In this document: in pieces, positions 1-7,116 of the stretch | Layout: the number at the start of each line of letters is the position of its first letter | Position numbering within the stretch: position 1 is the first letter of the stretch | Source: Pseudomonas nitroreducens | GTDB taxonomy: Bacteria > Pseudomonadota > Gammaproteobacteria > Pseudomonadales > Pseudomonadaceae | Length of the DNA stretch: 17,196 nt | Reading direction: 5' to 3' | NCBI RefSeq assembly: GCF_014204515.1 | Contig: NZ_JACHLI010000063.1 | Span: forward strand, 1-17,196 | Position numbers and translations under genes: made by a program | The notes under the pieces: generated by a model | What the model saw: the letters and a program-made list of their open reading frames with translations, nothing else | What the model was told of the DNA's origin: nothing | The model's database searches: none

Positions 1-95
1 CGGAGGCTGAGGCAAACTTCCACCGGCAACAAGCAAGCCAGGCCATGGCGGCCTGACTTAAACGAAACGGCCTCCACGAAATCCGGTGCGATTCA
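1..95 (+). mobile_element. Right-end remnant of an IS3-family-like insertion sequence (cut by window edge)
   Basis: Seen: the window opens in a reading frame ending EANFHRQQASQAMAA-stop, followed about 40 bp later by a segment whose reverse complement begins TGAATCGCACCGGATTTCG. Known: many Pseudomonas IS3-family elements have OrfB proteins with a Q/A-rich tail like this, and terminal repeats that start TGAA with a CCGG core and a GGAGGCC motif. I infer that this is the 3' tail of OrfB plus the right terminal repeat, ending near position 95. Its repeat differs from that of the intact IS at 12237-13487, so it is a different element. The left part is outside the window, so completeness cannot be judged. 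Confidence 0.42.
3..56 (+). CDS. C-terminal 17 residues of a transposase OrfB-like protein (partial)
   Basis: An open frame enters from the left edge and stops with TGA at 54-56. Only the last 17 residues are visible, rich in Gln and Ala. The assignment to an IS3-family OrfB depends on this tail composition and on the repeat-like sequence immediately downstream. No catalytic residue is in view, so the family call is tentative. Confidence 0.35.
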   Translation, partial: EAEANFHRQQASQAMAA

Positions 96-764
96 TACAG
101 TAGGGAATAGCCGAGCGAGGCCGCTGAGCTCGACCCGCTCTACCCTGTCGACAGAAAGCGTATGCAAGCTTTCATCGGTAAGCCGCGTGCCCCGCCGGTA
201 TTAAACGAAGTAGCCCCATGAAATCGCGGCCGCTCACTTTAAGAAAAATCTCATTTAGATCTGCTCGTCGGCCATTCGATAGTAAGGAAGCTTTGGTCGC
301 TATCGATACAGAGGGCTTTTACTTGCATACTCAAGATTGGATATGAAAAAGCTCCTGAGCAGCGCGCCACTAGCTCCCGCTACCGGCCCTGCAAACGGCT
401 GTACTAGCCACAATGTTAGCCAAGCGTTTGCCTCGATAGTAGGCGTCGTTAGAGCTGACTTGAAGGCTGGCGTTGCGGTTGGAGGAAGTCCAAGCGGCCA
501 ATCCCTGGTCAACACTTCTGTTTGGTTTCATCAAGTTCGATGGTAACAACCAATTGCCGACAGCGTTGCCTGCGGAGCCTAGGGAGGGCGAGGTCGTTGG
601 TAGTGAAGGCGACATCAACGAAATCCATTTGTGAATGTGGCGTGGCATCGCAATCTTCTAATTATAGCTCTGTCCTCGCACAGGTTCTCTTGATAGTGAA
701 CAATTATATATTCAATCAACCCCACTGATCAGGGAAAAATATTCTCCCCTGGAAGGAGAAGAGC
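96..764. other. Gene-free upstream region of the polysaccharide operon
   Basis: About 670 bp without a gene I can support. Several short open frames occur on both strands (for example around 337-546 plus and 370-648 minus), but none has a convincing ribosome-binding site, recognisable motif or family-like composition. The first part may be decayed sequence behind the IS end. The last 100 bp become A/T-rich: TATATT at 707-712 is a possible -10 box, with only a weak TTCTCT at 685-690 as a -35, 16 bp upstream. The operon promoter therefore probably lies in 620-750, but I cannot place it. No JUMPstart/ops element (GGCGGTAG) is visible here. Confidence 0.5.
753..758 (+). promoter_or_regulatory. 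Ribosome-binding site that fixes a TTG start
   Basis: AAGGAG lies 6 nt upstream of TTG at 765. An in-frame TGA at 726-728 leaves no ATG between that stop and the conserved permease sequence. This strong Shine-Dalgarno site is why TTG is taken as the start of the first operon gene. Confidence 0.7.
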
Positions 765-1556
765 TTGTATTTTTTTACGCGCAAGCATGCTAGTGCTCTA
801 ACGGTGATAGATGTCTCATTAGAGCGAGCTCGCCTTGGATTGAAGTCCGAGTCGACCAGAACACGCCTGGGATTCGCCTGGTGGCTGATCGAGCCGCTGA
901 TCCTGCTCGTGATCTACTACACCGTGTTCGGCCACCTGCTGCGTATCCAGGTGGAGAACTTCGCTGTGTTCCTGATCATCGGCGTCACGTTCTGGACCTG
1001 GTTCAACAAGAGCGTGATGAACTGCACCGATGCGATCTACGAGAAGAAACACATTCTCGAGCATTGCCGGGTCGATCCGCTGATCTTCCCACTGACCTCG
1101 ATCTTCAAGGATCTGGTCAAGGAGTCGCTGGTTGTCGCTCTGCTCCTGGGGCTGCTGTGTGCCATCGGCTTTACGCCATCGTGGTTGTGGTTGTACCTGC
1201 CACTGATCATGTTCGTGCAGATGATCATCACGGCCGGCTGCGGCGTCTTCGTCGCAGGCCTGACACCTTTCCTGCCGGATGTGCGCATCCTGATTTCCTC
1301 CGGGCTGCAGTTCCTCATGTTCGGATCGGGCGTGTTCTATTCCAAGGACAACATCCCGCCGCAGTTCCATCTCCTGCTCGATCTCAATCCCCTGGCGTTG
1401 CTGCTTTCGCAGTATCGCGAGGTACTGATGTACGGTCGCGCGCCCGTCATCGGGGATCTCCTGGCTCTGTTCTGTGGCGCGCTGGCGCTGTTCGTGCTGG
1501 CCGTCCTGTTCGTTGCCGGTAACCGCAACTCCTATGCCATGGCGTTGAGCAAATGA
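765..1556 (+). CDS. ABC-2 type polysaccharide export permease (Wzm/TagG-like)
   Basis: Inner-membrane subunit of an ABC transporter exporting a lipid-linked surface polysaccharide (O antigen, capsule or teichoic-acid-like polymer) from cytoplasm to periplasm. The 263-aa length is typical. Hydrophobic stretches lie at about residues 37-57, 66-82, 119-136, 140-166, 174-192 and 230-251, which suits a six-helix ABC-2 permease. The amphipathic N-terminus followed by TRTRLGFAWWLIEPL matches the family hallmark around the first helix. It starts at TTG with a strong RBS, and its stop overlaps the ATPase start by 4 bp (ATGA), so the two are translationally coupled. The family is secure; whether the substrate is capsule or O antigen is not. 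Confidence 0.9.
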   Translation: MYFFTRKHASALTVIDVSLERARLGLKSESTRTRLGFAWWLIEPLILLVIYYTVFGHLLRIQVENFAVFLIIGVTFWTWFNKSVMNCTDAIYEKKHILEHCRVDPLIFPLTSIFKDLVKESLVVALLLGLLCAIGFTPSWLWLYLPLIMFVQMIITAGCGVFVAGLTPFLPDVRILISSGLQFLMFGSGVFYSKDNIPPQFHLLLDLNPLALLLSQYREVLMYGRAPVIGDLLALFCGALALFVLAVLFVAGNRNSYAMALSK

Positions 1557-2254
1557 CCGACGTTGCCGCACTGACAATCGATGGCCTGTCGCTGACCTTC
1601 CGCAACGGCCTGCGCCTGTTTTCCCGTCGTCAGACCATGGTGCTGCAGGACATCTCCTTTTCGGTCGGGCGTGGCGAGACTTTTGGCGTGGTCGGCAGCA
1701 ATGGCGCTGGCAAAAGCACACTGCTGCGCGTACTGGCCGGAATCTACCAGCCGACGCGTGGACGCCTGACTTCCTCGGTCGCGAGCGTTTCGCTGCTCAA
1801 CCTGCAACTGGGTTTCGACGAGAACCTGGACGCGCGCGACAACATCGTGCTCAGCGGCATGCTGATGGGCATGAGCCGCAGGCGCATGCGCGAGCTGACC
1901 GCCGAGATTCAGGACTACGCCGAACTGGGCGGCTCGGTCGGGCTGCCGGTGCGCAGTTACTCCACGGGGATGCGTGCCCGCCTGGGCTTCGCCATTTCCA
2001 AATACTCGCGTCCCGACGTGATTCTCCTGGACGAGGTACTGAGCGTCGGCGACGGGCATTTCCGCGAAAAGGCCGAGGCCTCCATGCGCGAGATGCTTCA
2101 GGGCAATCAGACCGTGGTGTTCGTGTCCCACGATTCAGGCCGCATCAGAGAAATGTGTAGTCGAGTGTGCTGGTTGAAGGACGGGCGCGTGCAGATGCTC
2201 GGCGTGACCAACGACGTCATGGATGCATACGACGAATTCATCCTGCGCAAGTGA
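1553..2254 (+). CDS. Polysaccharide ABC transporter ATPase, short form (Wzt/KpsT/TagH-like)
   Basis: Nucleotide-binding subunit powering glycan export with the upstream permease. Seen in the 233-aa protein: Walker A GSNGAGKST at 48-56, signature-like SYSTGMRAR at 135-143, Walker B VILLDE at 156-161, D-loop SVGD at 164-167 and switch His193 in VSHD. Serine and Thr-Gly-Met in the signature are usual for this subfamily. It ends soon after the ATPase core and lacks the C-terminal carbohydrate-binding domain of O9a-type Wzt. By analogy with KpsT and short Wzt proteins, export probably does not depend on recognising a terminal modification. It overlaps the permease gene by 4 bp. Confidence 0.92.
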   Translation: MTDVAALTIDGLSLTFRNGLRLFSRRQTMVLQDISFSVGRGETFGVVGSNGAGKSTLLRVLAGIYQPTRGRLTSSVASVSLLNLQLGFDENLDARDNIVLSGMLMGMSRRRMRELTAEIQDYAELGGSVGLPVRSYSTGMRARLGFAISKYSRPDVILLDEVLSVGDGHFREKAEASMREMLQGNQTVVFVSHDSGRIREMCSRVCWLKDGRVQMLGVTNDVMDAYDEFILRK

Positions 2255-2265
2255 AGGAAAAGCAG

Positions 2266-3021
2266 ATGCTCAACATAGTAGTTCCCATGGCCGGCGCGGG
2301 TAGCCGTTTCGCAGTCGCAGGATACAAGGACCCCAAACCGCTGATTCCGGTGCATGGCGTGCCGATGATCAAGGTGGTGATCGACAACCTCACGCCGGCT
2401 TGCGAGCACCGCTTCATCTTCATCTGTCAGGCTGCGCACGTCGAAGCCTACGGCCTGCAGGAAAAGCTGCAGGCCTGGGCGCCGGGCTGCGCCATCGTCG
2501 AGCTCGACGGCCTCACCGAAGGCGCTGCCTGCACGGTGTACGCCGCCAGGGAACTGATCGACTCCGATGACCCGGTGATGATCGCCAACAGCGACCAGTA
2601 TGTGGACATCGACATCAATGATTACCTGCGCTCCATGGAAGAGCAGCAGGCGGACGGCCTGATCATGACCATGAAGGCCGATGACCCGAAATGGTCCTTC
2701 GTCGGATTCGACGATGCCGGTCGCATTGACCGTGTCATCGAGAAGGAAGTGATTTCCGACGAAGCCACCGTGGGCATCTACAACTTCCGCAGCGGCCGCG
2801 AGCTGGTCGCCGCGATCGAATCCATGTTCGACAAGAACCTGCGGGTGAACGGCGAGTTCTATGTGGCGCCGGCCTACAACGAAATGATCGGCGGCGACGC
2901 CCGTATCGTGCATTTCAGCATCGGTTCCGAGGGCGCTGGCATGTACGGCCTGGGTATTCCCGCGGACCTCGACCTGTTCCTCGGCCTGTCGGTCAGCCAG
3001 GCAGCCACGGCGGGTCGCTGA
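2266..3021 (+). CDS. NTP-transferase-fold (sugar/polyol-phosphate nucleotidyltransferase-like) enzyme
   Basis: A 251-aa protein of the nucleotidyltransferase (GT-A-like) superfamily, expected to join a phosphorylated precursor to an NTP to make an NDP-activated donor. Seen: nucleotide-binding GAGSRF at 10-15, catalytic-type Lys24 in KPLIPV, a presumed metal-binding Asp110 in ANSDQ, and a C-terminal MYGLGIPADLDLF segment typical of sugar nucleotidyltransferases. ATG 2266 is chosen because GAAGGA lies just upstream and the fold starts at once (MLNIVVPMAGAG); an upstream in-frame extension would lie inside the ATPase gene. The neighbouring GDPD and HAD genes suggest a phosphate-bearing substrate. 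The nucleotide and substrate cannot be told from sequence. Its paralogue lies at 4293-5024. Confidence 0.8.
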   Translation: MLNIVVPMAGAGSRFAVAGYKDPKPLIPVHGVPMIKVVIDNLTPACEHRFIFICQAAHVEAYGLQEKLQAWAPGCAIVELDGLTEGAACTVYAARELIDSDDPVMIANSDQYVDIDINDYLRSMEEQQADGLIMTMKADDPKWSFVGFDDAGRIDRVIEKEVISDEATVGIYNFRSGRELVAAIESMFDKNLRVNGEFYVAPAYNEMIGGDARIVHFSIGSEGAGMYGLGIPADLDLFLGLSVSQAATAGR

Positions 3022-3023
3022 TC

Positions 3024-3641
3024 ATGCAGATCATCAGTCATCGCGGTTACTGGCTGGAGCGACCCGAGCGCAACCTGAAGGTCGCCTTCGCTCGCTCCTT
3101 CGACCTGGGGTTCGGCACCGAGACCGATGTGCGCGACGTCGCTGGCCGGCTGGTCATCTCCCATGACATGCCCAATGGCGAAGAGATGTCCCTGGACGAC
3201 CTGCTGCGGATCATGGCCGGGCGCAACCTGCCGCTGGCGATGAACATCAAGGCCGATGGCCTGTGCGAACCGATCAAGGCTGCGTTCGAGGCCCATGGCC
3301 ATGGCAACTGGTTCGTCTTCGACATGGCGGTGCCGGACATGCGCAGCTACCTCGCCAGCGGCGTCTGCACCTATACGCGTCTGAGCGAGGTCGAGCCGGT
3401 CCCCGCGTGGCTGAACGAAGCCGATGGCATCTGGCTGGATAGCTTTGGCCGCGAGTGGTACTCGCGGGATCAACTGGCCGAGCTGCTGGCCGGTGGCAAA
3501 CCAGTCTGCGTCGTTTCCTCCGAGTTGCATGGTCGCGAGCAACTGTCGCTGTGGCAGCTGCTGGCCGAGTTCCAGGGTGCTGCGAATCTGACGCTGTGCA
3601 CCGACCTGCCTGAATCCGCTCGCTCTTTCTTCAAGGAATGA
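3024..3641 (+). CDS. Small GDPD-fold (glycerophosphodiester phosphodiesterase-like) protein
   Basis: Probable cytoplasmic phosphodiesterase of 205 aa, with no signal peptide or membrane segment. Seen: HRG with His6-Arg7, PERN at 14-17 in place of the usual PENT, ETD with Glu33 and Asp35, and HD with His47-Asp48. These match the catalytic histidines and metal ligands of the GDPD/PI-PLC-like TIM-barrel family. A KAD motif further on resembles the family's conserved Lys. It is shorter than typical GlpQ/UgpQ enzymes (about 240-350 aa). It begins 2 bp after the nucleotidyltransferase gene and 4 bp before a HAD gene, so the substrate is more likely a glycan intermediate (for example a glycerophosphoryl or nucleotide-linked species) than phospholipid debris. 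That role is inference. Confidence 0.78.
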   Translation: MQIISHRGYWLERPERNLKVAFARSFDLGFGTETDVRDVAGRLVISHDMPNGEEMSLDDLLRIMAGRNLPLAMNIKADGLCEPIKAAFEAHGHGNWFVFDMAVPDMRSYLASGVCTYTRLSEVEPVPAWLNEADGIWLDSFGREWYSRDQLAELLAGGKPVCVVSSELHGREQLSLWQLLAEFQGAANLTLCTDLPESARSFFKE

Positions 3642-3645
3642 TCTC

Positions 3646-4290
3646 ATGATCAAAGCTGTGATTTTCGACATGGACGGTGTGCTGATCGAAGCGAAGGATT
3701 GGCACTACGAGGCTTTGAACAAGGCGCTCAACCTGTTTGGCCACACCATCAGCCGCCACGACCACCTGACCACCTACGACGGGCTGCCGACCTCTCGAAA
3801 ACTCAACATGCTCAGCGTCGAGCATGACCTGCCGGTTGAGCTGCACAACTTCATCAACGAGATGAAGCAGGCGTACACGATGGAAATCGTCTACTCGCAG
3901 TGCAAACCGACCTTCAATCATCAGTACGCCCTGTCTTCGCTGAAGAATCGTGGCTACAAGCTGGCCGTGGCCTCCAACTCCATCCGCAACACCGTCGAGG
4001 TGATGATGGACAAGGCTCGCCTTGACCAGTACCTGGATCTGAAGCTGTCCAACGAAGACGTCAAGAGTCCCAAGCCCGCGCCGGATATCTACACCAAGGC
4101 CATCCAGTCCTTTGGCTTGTCGCCCGATGAGTGCCTGATCGTCGAGGACAATGAGAACGGCATCCGCGCCGCCCGCGCTTCCGGTGCTCATGTGCTGGTC
4201 GTCGAGGACGTCGCTGACGTCAACCTGGAAAACATCACCAGCCGCATCGAGCAGATCGAAGCCCAGCGGCAAGAGCGGTTGGAGGCCTGA
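3646..4290 (+). CDS. HAD-superfamily phosphatase/phosphomutase-like hydrolase
   Basis: A 214-aa cytoplasmic HAD hydrolase of the beta-phosphoglucomutase/phosphatase type. All four motifs are present: DMDGV with nucleophile Asp8 and acid/base Asp10, motif II ASNS around Ser110, motif III Lys143 in SPKPAPD, and motif IV VEDNENG with Glu167-Asp168. A helical cap lies between motifs I and II (about residues 15-85). It probably removes or moves a phosphate on a small sugar or polyol phosphate for the adjacent nucleotidyltransferases. The last 20 residues form a charged helical tail. It lies 4 bp after the GDPD gene and 2 bp before the second NTase gene. HAD substrates are hard to predict, so the specific reaction is open. 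Confidence 0.85.
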   Translation: MIKAVIFDMDGVLIEAKDWHYEALNKALNLFGHTISRHDHLTTYDGLPTSRKLNMLSVEHDLPVELHNFINEMKQAYTMEIVYSQCKPTFNHQYALSSLKNRGYKLAVASNSIRNTVEVMMDKARLDQYLDLKLSNEDVKSPKPAPDIYTKAIQSFGLSPDECLIVEDNENGIRAARASGAHVLVVEDVADVNLENITSRIEQIEAQRQERLEA

Positions 4291-4292
4291 TC

Positions 4293-5024
4293 ATGCGCAA
4301 GTTGAATATCGTATTGCTGGCAGGTGGTGAAGGCTCTTCGGTGAAGACTGAGAGCAATTATCCGGACTATCTGTCCGAACGTAACGGCATCCCGTTGATC
4401 CAGCATCTGGTAGAGAACTGCCTGGCCCTCGAGCCCGTGCGCATCATCTGCATGCTGCCCAAGGACGACGTCAGCAAGTACCGCCTGCGCAACATGCTGC
4501 AGCAGATGACCCCGGTCGCCTCTGTACAGGCTGTCCAGGCACTCACCATGGGCGCGGCCTGCACCGCGCTGCTGGCGGCGGAAAGTATCGACAACGATGA
4601 TGAGCTGCTGATCATCAACTGCAACGAGCTGCTTGATGGCTCGCTGCGCGATATCGTCGGTGGCTTCCGCAACGACCAGTGCGACGCTGGCGTGGTGGTC
4701 TTCAAGTCCCTGCATCCGCGCTACTCCTTCGTGCGCATGAATGCCGACGGCTATGTCACCGAAGCAGCCGAGAAGAACCCGATCAGCAACCACGCGGTGG
4801 CGGGGCTGTACTGGTTCGATCGTGGCGCGGTGTTCGTCGAGGCGGTGAAGGAGATGATCCGCAAGGACGCCAAGGTGAACGATGCTTTCTACATCGCCCC
4901 CGCGCTCAACGAGCTGGTGCTGCTACACAAGAAGATCGGCACCTTCCGTGTCGAGCCCGGCCAGTACCACCCGCTGAAGAATACCCACCAGCTGCACGCC
5001 TTCGAAACAGTAGGTGCCCGATGA
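4293..5024 (+). CDS. NTP-transferase-fold paralogue lacking catalytic signature (pseudoenzyme candidate)
   Basis: This 243-aa protein aligns along most of its length with the NTase at 2266-3021. Shared blocks include GAACT, an IDxDD segment before the metal-site strand, VN-x2-FY-x-APA-x-NE, and ysF-V after the central region. The key positions differ: Arg14 of the intact copy corresponds to Ser16 (GEGSSV), Lys24 to Asp25, and the metal-binding Asp110 to Asn111 (INCNE). The C-terminal GIPADLDLF segment is also altered. Known: inactive paralogues such as GMPPA regulate active partners. Here it may therefore be a regulatory or scaffolding partner of the first NTase, or bind a different ligand. 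It overlaps the cupin gene by 4 bp. Confidence 0.75.
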   Translation: MRKLNIVLLAGGEGSSVKTESNYPDYLSERNGIPLIQHLVENCLALEPVRIICMLPKDDVSKYRLRNMLQQMTPVASVQAVQALTMGAACTALLAAESIDNDDELLIINCNELLDGSLRDIVGGFRNDQCDAGVVVFKSLHPRYSFVRMNADGYVTEAAEKNPISNHAVAGLYWFDRGAVFVEAVKEMIRKDAKVNDAFYIAPALNELVLLHKKIGTFRVEPGQYHPLKNTHQLHAFETVGAR

Positions 5025-5347
5025 ATTCCGCCAACCTGAAGGACATGGTCAAGGGCTGGTTCGTCGGTGGTTTCACCCCAGCTGCATTCAGCACCCAGGC
5101 CTGCGAAGTCGCGGTCAAGCCCTATCAGGAAGGTGATGCCGAGGCCGCGCATTATCACAAGATCGCCACCGAGGTGACCCTGGTGCTCTCCGGCGAAGTG
5201 GAAATGTGCGGCAAGACCTGGGGCGCCGGCGAGATCATCGTGCTTGAGTCGGGTGACATCACGGCCTTCAAGGCGCTTTCCGATGCCGTCACCGTTGTGG
5301 TGAAGATTCCCGGTGCACTGAACGATAAGTACCTCGTAGAAGCATGA
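5021..5347 (+). CDS. Single-domain cupin protein
   Basis: A 108-aa cytoplasmic single-cupin protein. Seen: metal-site motif 1 with His44, His46 and Glu51, followed by LVLSGEVEM with Gly58, then a glycine-containing turn (GAGEIIVLESGD) in the position of motif 2; no clear motif 2 His is obvious. Such proteins in glycan clusters may be sugar isomerases or epimerases, or ligand-binding proteins. The fold is fairly clear but the reaction is not. ATG 5021 overlaps the preceding stop as ATGA, and the gene's own stop overlaps the next ATG in the same way. Expression is thus tightly coupled to the pseudo-NTase and the large glycosyltransferase-like protein, supporting a shared pathway. Confidence 0.75.
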   Translation: MNSANLKDMVKGWFVGGFTPAAFSTQACEVAVKPYQEGDAEAAHYHKIATEVTLVLSGEVEMCGKTWGAGEIIVLESGDITAFKALSDAVTVVVKIPGALNDKYLVEA

Positions 5348-7116
5348 AAACGATACAGCTTCAACATAACTCCAGGCTGGGCTACTTGGCGCCCAAGCAA
5401 CTGCGCCACATTCCCACGGAACTGGCCATGCCGGAGGGTTGCCAATGGCTGTTTTCCTTCCGTGCCTTCAAGGAGCGCAGTCCGGACGTCACGGTAAAGA
5501 AGGTGCATGCCGCGAAACGGCCGCTGGATATCTATGGGGCTGGTTCGTATTGCTTCTATGGGCTACAAGGCGACTCGCCACTGGCGCCCTTGCTGTTGTG
5601 GGATGCCGCGCATTTCCTGGAGGTCGGGAAGACCCTGACGCTGGTCGAAGATGTGCTGCAGGAAAGCTATCTGGATCGCGATTACTTCACTGGCGCGCTG
5701 ACCTGCGTGGAGCGCAGCCCGAGCTGTGTCACCTACCGGAAAATTGCCCGCTTGCCGGCAGAAGCAGATGATGACCTCGACAGCTGGACCTTTGGCCTGC
5801 CGGTCGGCCCGGAAGATGCCACCGTGCTCAACGCCGTCGTGCAGCGCATTCTCGAATTGAATATCCCTAACAAGGAAGTCCTGCTCTGTGGTACGCCTGG
5901 CAAGAACTTCCGCTACTTCGATCAAGTGCGCATAGTCGGTGAGGACATCACCGCGCCTCCCGTGCAGATATGTAAAAAGAAGAATCGCCTGGCCCAGGAG
6001 GCTCGTTACAACAACCTGGTGATCCTGCACGACCGCGTGTTCCTGCCCAGCCATTTCGGCGAGATGGTTCGCCGCTTCGGTCCTCGTTATCCATTGATGA
6101 CGTTGCAGAGTCTGTTCTTCGATAACGTTCGCAACTTTGGTCCGCGTCGCTATTCTGACTACGGCATGGCCATGGGCAGCATCAGCCAAGGCATGAAGGG
6201 GCTGCACCGCACGGCGGATGCTGCCGTCAGCATCGCTCCGGCGCTGTTTGCGGAGATCGAGCGTACCGGCTTCTGTTTTGCCAGCCCCATGCGTTACTCC
6301 AAGGATCTGAGCTATCCCACCGGCAGTCTGTACATTTGCCGCAAGGAGGTATGGAACATCTTTCCGCTGGACGAGTCGCTGCTATGGGCCGAGTTCGAGG
6401 ATATCGAACATGGAATCCGGGCGTCTCATGGAGGCGTGCCAACACGGGTGAATCCCTATGGCATCACTCAATCGGTCACATCCCGTGCGCTATTGGGTGT
6501 GGAGTCGCCAGTCGAGTCGCTTAACGGACGCTATGTGGCAACCGGCCCCTCATTGCTCTCCCTCCTGCGCAAGAAACCTCTGCTTCGTCTCTCGGCTGAA
6601 GAGGCACTGATCCGCCTGCAGCGGTTCGCTCAGAAGTACGTTGCAGCGGATACAGCACTGCACATTCCTACTGGAATGAAGCGACTCAGTTCGCGCACTT
6701 GGTTCAAACTGGTGGATCAGGTTATACAGAACTGTAGCTTCGGCAATGATCATGGCTCGGTTATGGCTTTCATCAAGGACTATGAGAAATGGGTGCTCCT
6801 CGATCAGTTGCCCAACACCATGGTTGAGCACATCGCTTTAAGCTTTCTGAATGACCCACAAGCGGCCAAATACCGCTTGGTTTATGGCAGTAGTGAGTTT
6901 CGAAACATGCTGCGCCAGCGTCCTGTTCAAAGTTGGTTCCTCCAGGATCTAAGAGAGTATTTCCATCCTCGAGCACTGGCTTTTCCAGGAACGTTGCTCT
7001 CAGCCATTAGCCTCTATCGAAGTAACGGAGGGGAATTTTATTTCCCCAGCTTTACTGATTGTCTTAGGTCAATCCATAACTCCACACCGTTCAGTCATTA
7101 TGTGGAGCGTTTATAA
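5344..7116 (+). CDS. Large (590 aa) multidomain glycosyltransferase-like protein
   Basis: Probably transfers the residue made by the upstream enzymes onto the growing polysaccharide. Seen: residues 1 to about 170 form a segment I cannot assign. From about 175 there is a GT-A-like region with CKKKNRLAQEA, a hydrophobic strand running into His229-Asp230-Arg231 (LVILHDR, a plausible DXD-equivalent), and a later LWAEFEDIEHGIRA stretch with Glu352-Asp353 and Glu355-His356, the usual place for a glycosyltransferase catalytic base. Residues from about 400 to the end form another unassigned, mostly helical domain. There is no signal peptide or obvious membrane segment. Base composition becomes more A/T-rich toward the 3' end. 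It overlaps the cupin gene by 4 bp and the next gene by 1 bp. The glycosyltransferase call is moderate; donor and acceptor are unknown. Confidence 0.62.
   Translation: MKTIQLQHNSRLGYLAPKQLRHIPTELAMPEGCQWLFSFRAFKERSPDVTVKKVHAAKRPLDIYGAGSYCFYGLQGDSPLAPLLLWDAAHFLEVGKTLTLVEDVLQESYLDRDYFTGALTCVERSPSCVTYRKIARLPAEADDDLDSWTFGLPVGPEDATVLNAVVQRILELNIPNKEVLLCGTPGKNFRYFDQVRIVGEDITAPPVQICKKKNRLAQEARYNNLVILHDRVFLPSHFGEMVRRFGPRYPLMTLQSLFFDNVRNFGPRRYSDYGMAMGSISQGMKGLHRTADAAVSIAPALFAEIERTGFCFASPMRYSKDLSYPTGSLYICRKEVWNIFPLDESLLWAEFEDIEHGIRASHGGVPTRVNPYGITQSVTSRALLGVESPVESLNGRYVATGPSLLSLLRKKPLLRLSAEEALIRLQRFAQKYVAADTALHIPTGMKRLSSRTWFKLVDQVIQNCSFGNDHGSVMAFIKDYEKWVLLDQLPNTMVEHIALSFLNDPQAAKYRLVYGSSEFRNMLRQRPVQSWFLQDLREYFHPRALAFPGTLLSAISLYRSNGGEFYFPSFTDCLRSIHNSTPFSHYVERL

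Noticed and set aside
300..728. Short open frames on both strands in the upstream region
   Set aside because: Overlapping, no start context, no recognisable composition or motif; described instead as a gene-free region.
819..1721. Long (300-aa) minus-strand open frame opposite the exporter genes
   Set aside because: It is the complement of the well-supported permease and ATPase genes, has a Gln/His/Arg-rich composition typical of antisense frames in G/C-rich DNA, and shows no motif.
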